64,000 bases of DNA, from the NCBI RefSeq assembly GCF_003610535.1, contig NZ_RAPN01000002.1, positions 1 to 64,000 on the forward strand, read 5' to 3'. The stretch's first letter is position 1. Each line of letters starts with the position of its first letter. Below are positions 22,577 to 32,732 of the stretch, in pieces. The notes beneath the pieces are model-generated. The model was not told where the DNA came from and searched no databases. It saw only the letters and a list, made by a program, of their open reading frames with translations. Source of the DNA: Mangrovibacterium diazotrophicum (GTDB taxonomy: Bacteria > Bacteroidota > Bacteroidia > Bacteroidales > Prolixibacteraceae). A program made the translations under genes and the position numbers.

Positions 22577-25500
22577 TTAGAATGTTACGTTTACTCCCAG
22601 TGTCCAGGTTCTGGCTCGAGGATAAGCAAAGAATGTCATATTCTGTCCGAATTTATTGGTCGTTCCCTGTGAAGTCGATTCAGGATCGTAACCGTTGAAT
22701 TCATCTGAACAGATCAGGAAGGCGTTGTTTACACTGGCATATAAACGGAAGGCAGAAATCCCCATGGATTCACATTTCACTTTCGGAATATTGTACCCCA
22801 ACTGAATCAGGTTGGCTCTCAAATACGAACCGTCGGCAATCCAGCCTGAGTCCACAGTGGTATTCTGGCCGGCATGTCCTGAATTACACAGGTAAATTGC
22901 CTGTTCCATCGTATTCGGATTTGTGCCGTCGTAGGCGTCGTACAAAATGTTTGACAAACCATTGGTGATTCCGAAGCGGTCGTAGGTTGAGTGATAGAAC
23001 TGCTGCATGGTTTCAACTCCCCAAACAAACTGCAGGTCAATCGTTAGGTCGAAGTTTTTATAAGCGAAGTTATTTATAAAGCTACCGGTCCAATCGGGCA
23101 TCCCTTTACCGATAATTTCTTTTTCTGTAGTTCGTTTCGCACGACCAACCTGGCTCAGCTCAGCTTCGCCGGCTTCATAATCTTCGATTGTATAAACGCC
23201 GAGTCTTTTGTAACCATAGAAACTACTCAGGTTTTCGCCGACGCGCAAAACGCTTTCCGAACCACCAACCCAGCCGTTCAGCTCAATATCCTCATCGTTT
23301 TCACCCAAATGAAGTATTTTGTTCTTGTTGAAGTTCAGGTTCAACGTCGTATTCCAGCGGAAATCCTCTGTTCTTACCGGAGTGGCGTCAATCATCACAT
23401 CAAGCCCCTGGTTTTGCACCGATCCGATATTTTTATAGATGGAGCTAAAGCCTGAAGATGTTGGGAGCGGTGTTTCGAGCAACAGATCAGTTGTCTTTTT
23501 GTGGTAATAGGAAATATCGAAGTTCAAGCGGTTTTCAAACAACCCCAAGTCGAAACCGAAATCCCACTGTGCTGTTTTTTCCCATTTCAAGTCGGGGTTT
23601 GCCATTGAACTGATGTAAGAATAAGCTGCACGCGAACCATCGAGCAACAAAGTACCCGAACTTACCGAAGCCAGTGACTGATAAGGATCAATCTCCGAGT
23701 TACCGGTGATCCCGTAGCTGGTATGCAGCTTCAAATTACTCACCAAATCGTCGTCTTTCAGGAAATCTTCCTGCGAAACGTTCCAGGCCAAACCAGCCGA
23801 CGGGAAGAAGGCGTATTTGTTGTTTGCACCAAACTTGGAAGAACCGTCATAACGGCCTGTTACAGTTGCCGAATACTTATCGTTGTAGGTATAGGCGAAA
23901 CGAAGGAAGTAAGAGTTCATCGCCCACTTGTTGTAATCAGATGATGGTGAAGAAGGCGTTGTTCCTGCTCCCATGTTGTACCATTCAAAGAAGTCATCGC
24001 TGAAACCTTCGGTGTAGGACGAATCAAAGTTGTAAGTCCGCTCCTGCCAGGAAAGACCTGCCATTGCATTCAAGCGGTGCAAACCAAATACCTTGTTATA
24101 AGTCAGGTAGGTTTCCTCTTGCCAGTAGAAGGTATTCGTATGCTGCAGGCTAGCCCAACCGTTCGGCATGGAAATGTTATTCAACGAAACAGAAGAGTAG
24201 CCTCTGTAGGTTTTGTTTTGATTATCGACACCAAACTGTGTTTTCAAATCCAGTCCTTCCATCAAATGAAAAGTCAAAGCGGCATTTCCGAAGATCTGCG
24301 TGTTGTAGTTCATCCGTTTTTGCAAATCAAGGATCATAGCAGGATTCGACATTCCTTCAAAACCAAAGGTATCCGACATGGTCGAGCTGGAAGAAGTTGT
24401 ATAGTCGCCGTTGGCATCACGAACCGGCAACCAGGGTAACATTTCAATCATGGTGCGTCTGGCTTCCTGGCCGCCACCGGTCTCCGGCGTATAACGGCCC
24501 CAGGAGTGATTCACCATCACGTTGATCGCTGTTGACAACCATTCAGTTGGAGTTGCATCGAACGATACTTTGGCATTCAAACGTTTGGTGTAAGTGTTAT
24601 TCACCACTCCTTCCAAATCGGTGTAATTCAGAAATGCACCTGTCGATGAGGTTGCACCAGCCTGCTGAATACTCAGTTGGTGGTTTTGAGAGAACGCTGT
24701 GCGTGTGGCTTCTTTTTGCCAATCGGTATCATAAAGTGGATTACCCGAAGCATCGAAATAATTCCGGTCGGTAAACCAGTCTGTGCGGTCGAGCGACCAA
24801 TCGTAGCCCATGTAGGTATTTTCGTTTTCCAAACCTTGCATAAACGCATCGGTCCATTCCTGAGCATTCAACACATCCATGTAGCGTGCAACAGTGCTGA
24901 CACTCGCCGATCCCTGGTAACTGATGGTCGTTCCTTCGCCACCTTTTTTACCACGTTTTGTTGTTACGATAATTACACCGTTTGCACCACGGGCACCATA
25001 AATAGCAGCAGCGGAAGCATCTTTCAAAACCTCGATGCTTTCAATGTCGTTGGGGTTCGCCAATCCAAAGTTTTCCATCACTACACCGTCCACAACGTAC
25101 AGCGGGTCTGACTTGGAGTTGATAGTCGATAAACCACGGATAACAACGCGGCTTTGATATGCGCCCGGTTGTCCGGAGTTGGAATAAATATTCACACCCG
25201 AAACTTTACCTCTCAGGTTATCGAGCGCGCTGAAGTTTTGACTTTTTACCAGTTCGGAACCTTTAGCCTGCGAAATTGAACCGGTCACATCCTGCTTACG
25301 CATTGTTCCGTAACCAATGGCTACAACCTCTTCAATGCCGATTGTTTCTTCCGCTAAAGTCACGTTAATATTCGATTTACCGGCAACGATTACTTCTTCG
25401 GATCTCATCCCTACGAATGAAAACACCAAAGTGGCATCACTGGGAACATTGTCCAAAGTGTAGTCACCTTGACCATCAGTTATCGTACCGATTGTGGTTC

Positions 25501-25963
25501 CTTTTATAATCACCGTCACACCAGGCAAAGGCGCTCCGCCTGTATCGACCACCCGGCCTTTGACAGTCAGATTAGCGGCAACAGCGTTTTCAGCAACCGA
25601 GCTGGACAAAGTAATGATCCGGTTTGTTTTTTTGAATTCGACGTTTGTTCCGGCAAACAAAGTTTTCAAGACATCGTCAACCTCTTTGTTGTCGGAAGTG
25701 ATGGATACTTTTCGTTCGACGTCGACAAGCTTCTCGCTGTACATGAAGCTGTACCCGGTCAAATCTTCTATTTGAGAAAGAACTTCCTTCACAGATACGT
25801 TCTTAAGATTCAAATTTACCGTAGTGGTTTGTGAGTAGGACTGGTTTGCCGTAACAGCAAAACAGGAAAGGAGAATAAAGAAGGCTGTTAGTTTCATAAC
25901 TCGGAAATAAGCAGTTACGATGGGAACATAGCATTCCCATCCGGTGCAATCATTTTTTTTCAT
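22577..25963 (-). CDS. susC: SusC-like TonB-dependent receptor with STN domain (PUL 1)
   Basis: 1128 aa. Signal region RVMKLTAFFILLSCFAVTA follows a long N-terminus, common in this class. Domains: STN (about 48-119), carboxypeptidase-D-like regulatory domain (133-215), plug with VVAIGYG, DPLYVVDG and DASAAAIYGARGANGVIIVTTK, then a 22-strand barrel. The STN domain means it signals through FecR to the ECF sigma encoded just upstream. Imports oligosaccharides with SusD. Substrate probably an alpha-mannoside, judging by GH92. Confidence 0.95.
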   Translation of the reverse strand: MKKNDCTGWECYVPIVTAYFRVMKLTAFFILLSCFAVTANQSYSQTTTVNLNLKNVSVKEVLSQIEDLTGYSFMYSEKLVDVERKVSITSDNKEVDDVLKTLFAGTNVEFKKTNRIITLSSSVAENAVAANLTVKGRVVDTGGAPLPGVTVIIKGTTIGTITDGQGDYTLDNVPSDATLVFSFVGMRSEEVIVAGKSNINVTLAEETIGIEEVVAIGYGTMRKQDVTGSISQAKGSELVKSQNFSALDNLRGKVSGVNIYSNSGQPGAYQSRVVIRGLSTINSKSDPLYVVDGVVMENFGLANPNDIESIEVLKDASAAAIYGARGANGVIIVTTKRGKKGGEGTTISYQGSASVSTVARYMDVLNAQEWTDAFMQGLENENTYMGYDWSLDRTDWFTDRNYFDASGNPLYDTDWQKEATRTAFSQNHQLSIQQAGATSSTGAFLNYTDLEGVVNNTYTKRLNAKVSFDATPTEWLSTAINVMVNHSWGRYTPETGGGQEARRTMIEMLPWLPVRDANGDYTTSSSSTMSDTFGFEGMSNPAMILDLQKRMNYNTQIFGNAALTFHLMEGLDLKTQFGVDNQNKTYRGYSSVSLNNISMPNGWASLQHTNTFYWQEETYLTYNKVFGLHRLNAMAGLSWQERTYNFDSSYTEGFSDDFFEWYNMGAGTTPSSPSSDYNKWAMNSYFLRFAYTYNDKYSATVTGRYDGSSKFGANNKYAFFPSAGLAWNVSQEDFLKDDDLVSNLKLHTSYGITGNSEIDPYQSLASVSSGTLLLDGSRAAYSYISSMANPDLKWEKTAQWDFGFDLGLFENRLNFDISYYHKKTTDLLLETPLPTSSGFSSIYKNIGSVQNQGLDVMIDATPVRTEDFRWNTTLNLNFNKNKILHLGENDEDIELNGWVGGSESVLRVGENLSSFYGYKRLGVYTIEDYEAGEAELSQVGRAKRTTEKEIIGKGMPDWTGSFINNFAYKNFDLTIDLQFVWGVETMQQFYHSTYDRFGITNGLSNILYDAYDGTNPNTMEQAIYLCNSGHAGQNTTVDSGWIADGSYLRANLIQLGYNIPKVKCESMGISAFRLYASVNNAFLICSDEFNGYDPESTSQGTTNKFGQNMTFFAYPRARTWTLGVNVTF

Positions 25964-26031
25964 ACTTTTACAATGTTATAGTTAGAATTTGCCCTGTACC
26001 TGGCCGTTCAGGGTAGATTTTTAAACTCATT

Positions 26032-26055
26032 AGGGAAATGTAGCAGCATTTCCCT
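26032..26055 (-). promoter_or_regulatory. FecR-SusC intergenic hairpin, copy 1
   Basis: AGGGAAATG-TAGCAG-CATTTCCCT: a perfect 9-bp stem with a 6-nt loop, between FecR and SusC. The same GGGAAATG(6)CATTTCCC occurs at the same place in PUL 2. Either a terminator of the sigma/FecR transcript or part of the SusC control region. Confidence 0.6.
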
Positions 26056-26097
26056 TTTGCATTTAGGCTGTTACATAAGCATGCGTTTTTAGTTGGT

Positions 26098-27159
26098 TTA
26101 TCGTTTATTTATCGTGATTGTTTGTTTTGAGAAACTGCCATCGGGCAACTTGATTCTTGGTGAAATTCGATAACGAATTGGCGTAATTTCCTTCATCAGT
26201 TCCAGAATTTGGGAGAGCGGTTCATCAATAAAAGTTACCGTGTAAGTCAGATCCCGCAGATCATCATCAACCACAAAATCAACATTGAATTTACGTCCCA
26301 ACCGATCGACTACTTCTTCGATGTCCGAATTCTCAAACATCAGGAGCCCATCTTTCCACCCGATATATTTCCCGGTGTTTCCGATCGTGCTTTCAATTTT
26401 TCCCGAGTTGATAAAATACTCGACATGCTGTCCCGGCTTCATGGCTCCCAATTGTTTCGCACTTCCCTGCCCGGTTGCATGCTCCAGCTCAACTTTCCCT
26501 TCCACGAGCGTCGTCGAAACGACATTCTGACCGGGATAAGCCTGAACATTGAACTTGGTCCCCAGTACTTTCACATTTAAACCATTGGCCTCAACAATGA
26601 AAGGCTTCTCCGGATTATGAGCCACTTCGAAAAAGCCCTCACCTTTTAATTTCAGCTCTCTCTTCTTTCCAGTGAAAATTCGGGGATAGGAAATCTTACT
26701 GCCATAATTCAGATGAACGGTCGTTCCATCGGAAAGCTTAACTGTGGTTATCGAACCAACTGGCGCCGAAACCTCAACGGAATCCACCATCATATCAGCC
26801 AAACTACTGGGTTGCTTTACCTGATTGTAAACGGTGTAACACAAGATTGATAAAACAGGAATAAAAAGTATGGCAGCAGCTTTCGTCGCCCAACCAATAA
26901 AGCGTGACACGTTGCGCGTCCTGGCCACGCGCTGCGTTTTGTTAAGCTTACTATGGATGTTGTCAAGAAGGCGATTGAATTTCAGATTTTCGTCTGCACC
27001 AAATTCTATATCGGGTAAATCGAAGCTTTTCCAATCTTCATAAACCAATTTCTCCTTTTCGTCGGCTGAGTCAAACTTGCTCAACCAATTCTTCACTTGC
27101 TCCAATTCCTCCGGGGAACATTGGTCGTTTAGGAATTTATCCAACAGTTCTTTCGTCAT
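26098..27159 (-). CDS. FecR-family anti-sigma factor (PUL 1)
   Basis: 353 aa. A cytoplasmic N-terminal sigma-binding region (1-85) is followed by one membrane segment (about 88-111), then the periplasmic FecR domain (SVEVSAPVGSITTVKLSDGTTVHLNYGSKISYP, about 127-230) and a C-terminal STN-like DUF4974 region (RKFNVDFVVDDDLRDLTYTVTF). It relays substrate binding by SusC to the ECF sigma factor encoded 120 bp upstream. Confidence 0.93.
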   Translation of the reverse strand: MTKELLDKFLNDQCSPEELEQVKNWLSKFDSADEKEKLVYEDWKSFDLPDIEFGADENLKFNRLLDNIHSKLNKTQRVARTRNVSRFIGWATKAAAILFIPVLSILCYTVYNQVKQPSSLADMMVDSVEVSAPVGSITTVKLSDGTTVHLNYGSKISYPRIFTGKKRELKLKGEGFFEVAHNPEKPFIVEANGLNVKVLGTKFNVQAYPGQNVVSTTLVEGKVELEHATGQGSAKQLGAMKPGQHVEYFINSGKIESTIGNTGKYIGWKDGLLMFENSDIEEVVDRLGRKFNVDFVVDDDLRDLTYTVTFIDEPLSQILELMKEITPIRYRISPRIKLPDGSFSKQTITINKR

Positions 27160-27279
27160 ATTAGTCAGTTATCATCTACCAAGGAAACTATTAAGCATTA
27201 AAAAGGATTCTTTCCTTCGGTAAATCGACAGTAATACGCCTAAGCCGACAAAAGGGACTAACTGAAACCTAACTTTTTT

Positions 27280-27864
27280 TCAAAAAAATAAATGGAGAAA
27301 TAAAACACAGATCATCAAACCATTATCTAGATTCGACCGCAGATATTTAAGCGCAGACACCAAATGATTTTTAACTGTGTTGGATGAAAGACTCAGCCGG
27401 ACGGCAATTTCGTCATGCGATAAACCCTCTTCCCTGCTTAACCGAAATATTTCCTGCTGGCGAGGTGTCAATTCTGCGATAAGCTGATTTACCCGCTCGT
27501 TTAGTTCGTGGAATTGAACCTCATTCACGACCTCGGGCGCATTTTGAGTTTCCTGTATTGATGCCAGATGATCCAGGTATTTCTTTTCGCTCACCCGCTT
27601 CCGAATAAGGCTGATGGTGGAATTGTATGCGATGGTAAACAGAAAAGATTCGAAGGAGGAAAAGACATTGATTCGTTCCCGGTTTTCCCAGACTTTTATA
27701 AACACTTCCTGCACAATCTCTTCAGCGTCTTCGTCTGATTTGACATAGCGAATAACAAAATAGTACAGCCGTTTGCAATACCGATTGTAAATCGTATCGA
27801 AAGCTTGCATGTCTCCATTCTTCAGGAGCGTCAACTGATTTCTATTTAACTCTAAATCGACCAA
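27280..27864 (-). CDS. ECF RNA polymerase sigma-70 factor (PUL 1)
   Basis: 194 aa. Sigma-2 region: FDTIYNRYCKRLYYFVIRYVKSDEDAEEIVQEVFIKVWENRERI. Sigma-4 helix-turn-helix: LTPRQQEIFRLSREEGLSHDEIAVRLSLSSNTVKNHLVSAL. A Bacteroidota SusC/FecR-linked ECF sigma that switches on the downstream SusCD operon. The C-terminal LMICVLFLHLFF is hydrophobic and could touch the membrane or the anti-sigma. Confidence 0.93.
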   Translation of the reverse strand: MVDLELNRNQLTLLKNGDMQAFDTIYNRYCKRLYYFVIRYVKSDEDAEEIVQEVFIKVWENRERINVFSSFESFLFTIAYNSTISLIRKRVSEKKYLDHLASIQETQNAPEVVNEVQFHELNERVNQLIAELTPRQQEIFRLSREEGLSHDEIAVRLSLSSNTVKNHLVSALKYLRSNLDNGLMICVLFLHLFF

Positions 27865-28185
27865 TAGTTAGCAATATGTCGTCCTCAAATATATCGTTTT
27901 GAAAAAAAACGTAAAACGATTTCCTCCCTTTTTATATAAATATGCCCTAGGAAATACTCACTCATATGTTGTGAAAAATGAAAAATAAAAGTGAAGTGTG
28001 ACTGTGTTCGTTAACGTAAATCCTCTGGTTCGTCATTTTCAATCTGTAAAAAAATCAGCCATAGTCGATCCGAAATTCTCTTCCCGACAAACAAAAGGTT
28101 TTCGTTAAGCAGCTTCAATATTGAAACAGAATAACTAAATTAGGATTTCCTAAACTCAACCGATCAATCTTCATTTTAAATACTT
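27865..28185. promoter_or_regulatory. Divergent intergenic region with palindrome
   Basis: 320 bp between the divergent ECF sigma and PD40 genes; no ORF. ATCGTTTT at 27893-27900 and AAAACGAT at 27913-27920 form an 8-bp inverted repeat with a 12-nt A-rich spacer, 29 bp upstream of the sigma ORF. This is a plausible operator or promoter-linked element. The remaining 260 bp are AT-rich with no other clear structure. Confidence 0.45.
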
Positions 28186-29727
28186 ATGAATCATTTCCAC
28201 ACATCCCGAATTCATTCATTCTTCTCTATTCTCATCATAATATCAAGCCTGTTTGTTATGCTCAACTCCTGCGAAAACAAGAAAGAAGTTCGTATCGGAC
28301 AATTTCAAATTCAATCGGATATCGGCTATCCGAAAATGAAAGGAAGCGCTGCGTTCGATTCAATCAGCGGCGAATACCGTATCCAAGGTGCCGGCGAAAA
28401 CATTTGGTTCGACAAAGATCAATTCCAGTTTATCTCGAAAAGGATCAGCGGTGATTTCATTCTGACTGCCCGGGTAAAATTTACAGGCGAAGGTGAAAAC
28501 GAACATCGAAAAATAGGAATGATGGCCCGGGAGGAACTGTTCGGTGGAGCGGCACATGTGAGCGCTGTTGTTCATGGCGATGGCCTCGCAGCCTTGCAAT
28601 ATCGCCCGGAACGAAACAGTGATACCCAGGAAATCCGGGCCAATGTTTCAGTTCCAAACATGATCCGACTGGAGCGACAGGGACAGCGCTTTATTTTTTC
28701 GATGGCAGTGGAGGGAGAAGCCATGCAATCTGTTGAACTTGATGGATCTCAGCTGTCCCCGGAAGTCTATCTAGGGCTTTTTGTGTGTTCGCACGACGAA
28801 GATGTGTTGGAAGAGGCCATTTTCGACAATGTACGACTGACTATCCCCGCGCCCGATGACTTCGTTCCTTACCAGGACTACATTGGCAGCCAAATCGAAA
28901 TTTTGGATTTTGAAAGTGGCAAACTGAATATCATTTTTAGTTCTTCGAAATCGCTGCAAGCCCCGAACTGGTCACCCGATGGAAAATCATTGTACTACAA
29001 CAGCGATGGCAAGATCTTCAAGCTCAACCTGGCAGATAACAGCTCGACCGAAATCAATACCGGTTTTGCCCAGAATAACAACAACGACCACGTTCTGTCA
29101 TTAGATGGCCTGCTGCTCGGGATTAGTGATCATACCGAAGATCCGAACCACGCTTCGCTGATTTATACCCTCCCTGCTGAAGGTGGAACTCCCGAGCGAT
29201 TAACCAACGAAAGTCCCTCCTATTTGCATGGCTTTTCACCCGATAAACAATTTGCCGTTTTCACGGGAGGCCGGAACAACGCGGAGCAACTGGATTTATA
29301 CAAAATTGACCTGGAGACCAAGGAAGAAATTCAGCTAACTGACTCAGAAGGATTAGACGACGGATCGGAATATTCGGCCGATGGAGAATTCATTTATTTC
29401 TGCTCGACACGAACCGGTACCATGCAGGTCTATCGCATGAAACCGGACGGCACAGAACAGACGCAGCTCACTTTCGACGATTTCAATGATTGGTTTCCGC
29501 ATGTGTCGCCCGATGGAAGCCAACTGGTGTTTATTTCGTATCCGAAAGAAATCGCGGCCGACGATCACCCCTTCTACAAACGGGTAACCATTCGTACGAT
29601 GGCTTCCACTGGCGGGGATCCGAAAGTAATCGCCTACCTCTACGGAGGACAAGGTTCGATGAATGTTTTCAACTGGTCGCCCGACGGCAAGAAGATTGCG
29701 TTTGTGAGCAACACGGTCATTGAATGA
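28186..29727 (+). CDS. PD40/TolB-like beta-propeller lipoprotein
   Basis: 513 aa. Signal FFSILIIISSLFVMLNSC with lipobox Cys29. Residues 35-215 form a concanavalin-like DUF1349-type domain (GDFILTARVKFTGEGENEHRKIGMMARE). Residues 230-510 carry WD40-like PD40 repeats (PNWSPDGKSLYYNSDGKIF, FSPDKQFAVFTGG, YSADGEFIYFCSTRTG, VSPDGSQLVFISYP, WSPDGKKIAFVSN). Such proteins are often annotated as biopolymer transporter Tol; here it is more likely a periplasmic binding or sensing lipoprotein. It lies divergent to PUL 1, so a shared role is possible but unproven. Confidence 0.8.
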   Translation: MNHFHTSRIHSFFSILIIISSLFVMLNSCENKKEVRIGQFQIQSDIGYPKMKGSAAFDSISGEYRIQGAGENIWFDKDQFQFISKRISGDFILTARVKFTGEGENEHRKIGMMAREELFGGAAHVSAVVHGDGLAALQYRPERNSDTQEIRANVSVPNMIRLERQGQRFIFSMAVEGEAMQSVELDGSQLSPEVYLGLFVCSHDEDVLEEAIFDNVRLTIPAPDDFVPYQDYIGSQIEILDFESGKLNIIFSSSKSLQAPNWSPDGKSLYYNSDGKIFKLNLADNSSTEINTGFAQNNNNDHVLSLDGLLLGISDHTEDPNHASLIYTLPAEGGTPERLTNESPSYLHGFSPDKQFAVFTGGRNNAEQLDLYKIDLETKEEIQLTDSEGLDDGSEYSADGEFIYFCSTRTGTMQVYRMKPDGTEQTQLTFDDFNDWFPHVSPDGSQLVFISYPKEIAADDHPFYKRVTIRTMASTGGDPKVIAYLYGGQGSMNVFNWSPDGKKIAFVSNTVIE

Positions 29728-29889
29728 CCCGCGGTCACCCGGATCTTTGTTTATTTTGCATTAAAAAACGAGCACAATAACTGGTGGGCTTTTTCGAGAC
29801 AGTCCATTTCAGCTTTTTTAAAATAACTTTAACGACTCTTGTGATCGATTCCGATTTTTGCGCCTGGAATCATTTATGAATTGACAATT

Positions 29890-31260
29890 ATGCCACTGAA
29901 GATTAAAAGACATCTCGACCAGTTTTACATTCTGAAATATGTGATCAAATGGTTTCTGCTCACGCTTCCCGTTGCACTGATCTCGGGTAGCCTGGTTGCC
30001 ATTTTTCTTTACCTGCTCCAATTAGCTACCGAAACGCGTTGGCAACAGGGCTGGCTGCTTTATTTTCTTCCGTTGGCGGGTGTGGCGATTGTCGCTCTTT
30101 ACCGATTTAAAGGTAAAAATGCAGAAGCCGGCAATAACCTGGTGGTCGACGAAATTCACAAGCCCGGTGGTGGTATCCCGGCACGCATGGCTCCATTTGT
30201 ATTGATTACCACAGTTGCCACCCACCTTTTTGGTGGTTCGGCCGGCCGAGAAGGTACAGCCGTGCAAATCGGTGGTAGTATGGCCGCCTTTGTCGGAAAG
30301 ATGCTGAAACTGGATAAGGACGATTTACGAATTCTCCTCATTTCAGGGGTGGCTGCAGGTTTTGGTGCTGTTTTCGGGACACCAATCGCCGGAGCAATTT
30401 TTGCACTGGAGGTGCTGGCTTTCGGCAAAATAAAGTATGATGCTCTTTTCCCCGCACTTTCGGCTTCGCTGATGGCAGATATTGTTTGTTCGTCGTTTGG
30501 CATCACCCACACACACTACCACGTCAACTTTCACGACCATGTGCAATCGAGCTTCTCGTTTATGCATTTCGACCTGAAACTGATTTTCTTCGTCATTATT
30601 GCAGCCATCTTTTTCGGACTGGCAGGAAACGCTTTTGCCTACCTGACACACGAAATCAAAGACCTGGCCAACAAATATATCAAACGGAAATTGCTGATTC
30701 CAGCAGTTGGAGGACTTGTTGTAATTGCCATGACCTTCCTTCTGGGCACCCGCGACTACCTGGGTATTGGTGTCACCACGGCCGATGGAACCGGCGTTAG
30801 TTTAGTCAACGCTTTTAAAGCGGATGGCGTGGACTTGCTCAGCTGGTTTTGGAAACTGGTTTTCACTGCCGTAACTTTAGGTACGGGTTTTAAAGGAGGT
30901 GAAGTGACGCCTTTGTTTTTCATTGGAGCTACACTGGGTAACACCATCGCTACGCTAACCGGAAACCCAGTCGATCTGTTTGCGGCACTCGGTTTTATTG
31001 CCGTGTTTGCCGGCGCTACCAACACGCCAATGGCCTGTACGCTAATGGGAGTTGAATTATTTGGGGGAGAACATATTCTGTACTACGCTATTGCCTGTTT
31101 TATTGCCTACTATTTCTCCGGAAATTCGGGCATTTACTCTTCGCAACGTTTGGGCGTTTCCAAAGGGGTATTCGATTATCAAACCGAGACCAACCAAACG
31201 CTGAAACAAATTTGGGAAACCAAAAAGAAAAAAGGCAAACACAACGATCATGAAAGTTAA
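29890..31260 (+). CDS. clcA: ClC-family chloride channel/transporter
   Basis: 456 aa from the ATG at 29890 (a TTG three codons earlier is possible). Multiple membrane segments. ClC selectivity motifs: [16 protein letters not shown] (the gating Glu is in GREGT), [44 protein letters not shown] and [17 protein letters not shown]. The gating Glu suggests a Cl-/H+ antiporter. No C-terminal CBS domains. Overlaps the following GNAT gene by 11 bp. Confidence 0.92.
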   Translation: MPLKIKRHLDQFYILKYVIKWFLLTLPVALISGSLVAIFLYLLQLATETRWQQGWLLYFLPLAGVAIVALYRFKGKNAEAGNNLVVDEIHKPGGGIPARMAPFVLITTVATHLFGGSAGREGTAVQIGGSMAAFVGKMLKLDKDDLRILLISGVAAGFGAVFGTPIAGAIFALEVLAFGKIKYDALFPALSASLMADIVCSSFGITHTHYHVNFHDHVQSSFSFMHFDLKLIFFVIIAAIFFGLAGNAFAYLTHEIKDLANKYIKRKLLIPAVGGLVVIAMTFLLGTRDYLGIGVTTADGTGVSLVNAFKADGVDLLSWFWKLVFTAVTLGTGFKGGEVTPLFFIGATLGNTIATLTGNPVDLFAALGFIAVFAGATNTPMACTLMGVELFGGEHILYYAIACFIAYYFSGNSGIYSSQRLGVSKGVFDYQTETNQTLKQIWETKKKKGKHNDHES

Positions 31261-31786
31261 AGTCAGGCAAGAAACCGAAGCCGATTACGATGCTGTTTTT
31301 AAACTGACAGAGGAAGCTTTTCGTTCGCTGGATATCAGCGATCACCGCGAACAGTTTTTGGTTCAGCGCCTAAGGCATTCTGATTCTTTTATCCCTGAAT
31401 TGTCGATGGTTGCCTGCCTGAATGACGGCACTGTTGTCGGCCATATTTTACTAACCGCGATTAAAATCGTAGAAGATAAAGGGCTCGTGCATCACGCGTT
31501 GACTCTCGCCCCAGTCTCTGTTCTGCCCGAATACCAAAATCAGAATATTGGCAGCCAGCTGATTGTGGCCGCACAAAACAAAGCGCTGGAAATGGGCTAC
31601 AAAGCGATTGTGCTGGTTGGGCACGAGAAATATTACCCCCGCTTTGGCTACGAGCTTTGCAGCAAACACAACATCAAATTACCATTCGACGCACCTGCGG
31701 TGAATTGTATGGTGATGGAAATTATTCCCTTTGCCTTAAACGAAATTAAAGGCACGGTCCAATACGATCCGGCATTCTTCGAATAA
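31250..31786 (+). CDS. GNAT family N-acetyltransferase
   Basis: 178 aa. GNAT fold: N-terminal [20 protein letters not shown]; acetyl-CoA-binding motif [51 protein letters not shown], with the Q/R-x-x-G-x-G/S loop as QNQNIGSQ. The length is usual for YhbS-like acetyltransferases. Substrate unknown. Translationally coupled to the ClC gene. Confidence 0.88.
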   Translation: MKVKVRQETEADYDAVFKLTEEAFRSLDISDHREQFLVQRLRHSDSFIPELSMVACLNDGTVVGHILLTAIKIVEDKGLVHHALTLAPVSVLPEYQNQNIGSQLIVAAQNKALEMGYKAIVLVGHEKYYPRFGYELCSKHNIKLPFDAPAVNCMVMEIIPFALNEIKGTVQYDPAFFE

Positions 31787-31790
31787 AAAA

Positions 31791-31813
31791 AGGCTCTCGT
31801 TATGGGAGAGCCT
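31791..31813. terminator. Bidirectional terminator between GNAT and Anbu genes
   Basis: AGGCTCTC and GAGAGCCT form a perfect 8-bp stem with a 7-nt loop, flanked by an A run on the left (a U run for minus-strand transcripts). It lies between two convergent genes. Confidence 0.75.
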
Positions 31814-31845
31814 GTCTTGTTAATTATTCTTCTTTTAATCGAGAT

Positions 31846-32565
31846 CTATTCTGAAAGAATACTGTCTACCCAATCTTCCGGAATCTTATTCACTGATTGG
31901 GTTAACATTTCACCCCACATTTTCGAGATCGCCTGCAAATCGCCCTCAAAAAAGCGCTTCACTTTAATTTTCGAACTTTCTTTCTCGTAAATCATTACAT
32001 CCACGGGGTAACCAACATCGTTAGCCGATACACGGGTAGAATCGAACGACAGGAACGCTGCCGTCAGCGCAAAACGAATGCTGGAATACGGAGTGATGGT
32101 ACGACGCAGAATCGGTGTTCCGTAACCGGAGTTTCCGATAATACAGAAAGGTGTTCCCTCTCCGATTTCAATCCAGTTACCTTGCGGGTACAACATGTAA
32201 AGTTTGTGCTCATCGTCGCCAACAAGCTTGCCACCAACAATTGTATTGATACTGAAATCGAGGCCACTTTCAGCCAAACTTCGCTTGTCTTCCGCAGCGA
32301 CACGTTTTATTTGGTCGCCTAAAGCATTCACCACCTCGTAAAGCTTATTGAAATTGTCAAGCTTATCATTCAGGCTTTCCTGAAAGTAAGTCAGCGTTTT
32401 ATCACGAACCGAACGAAGGCCCGAAGTCATCAAAAAGATATGCTGATCGCCTTGCTCGTAAATTTTATACTTGCGCGCGTTGGTTGTTTCATTTCCCGAA
32501 GTAATCCGGCTATCGCTCAAGGCCACCAGCCCCGCCTTCAATTTAATGCCAATACAATAAGTCAT
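31846..32565 (-). CDS. anbu: Anbu-type proteasome-like peptidase
   Basis: 239 aa from the ATG at 32565. The longer frame to 32655 is rejected because MTYCIGIKLKAGLVALSDSR is the standard Anbu N-terminus, with Thr2 as the likely N-terminal nucleophile, Asp18 in SDSR and a Lys near position 32. COG3484 ancestral beta-subunit family; self-assembles into rings or spirals. Anbu genes usually sit with an alpha-E protein, an ATP-grasp protein and a transglutaminase; none is next to it here. Convergent with the GNAT gene. Confidence 0.85.
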   Translation of the reverse strand: MTYCIGIKLKAGLVALSDSRITSGNETTNARKYKIYEQGDQHIFLMTSGLRSVRDKTLTYFQESLNDKLDNFNKLYEVVNALGDQIKRVAAEDKRSLAESGLDFSINTIVGGKLVGDDEHKLYMLYPQGNWIEIGEGTPFCIIGNSGYGTPILRRTITPYSSIRFALTAAFLSFDSTRVSANDVGYPVDVMIYEKESSKIKVKRFFEGDLQAISKMWGEMLTQSVNKIPEDWVDSILSE

Positions 32566-32732
32566 AGTGGTTTTTATTTCTGAGTTGCAACAATTACCGG
32601 AAAGAATCAAGCACCCGCTTCGAACAGCCAATTCTTCCCTTCGCAATAATAGCAAAAATGATAGTTGCTAAAACGGGCAATCAACAGAAAACTAACTGTA
32701 AACTCTAAAATTAACTTACCGGCTCAACAAAA

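Noticed and set aside
32566-32655. Longer start for the Anbu gene
   Set aside because: Anbu needs its Thr right after the initiator Met; the ATG at 32565 gives that, the longer form would bury it.
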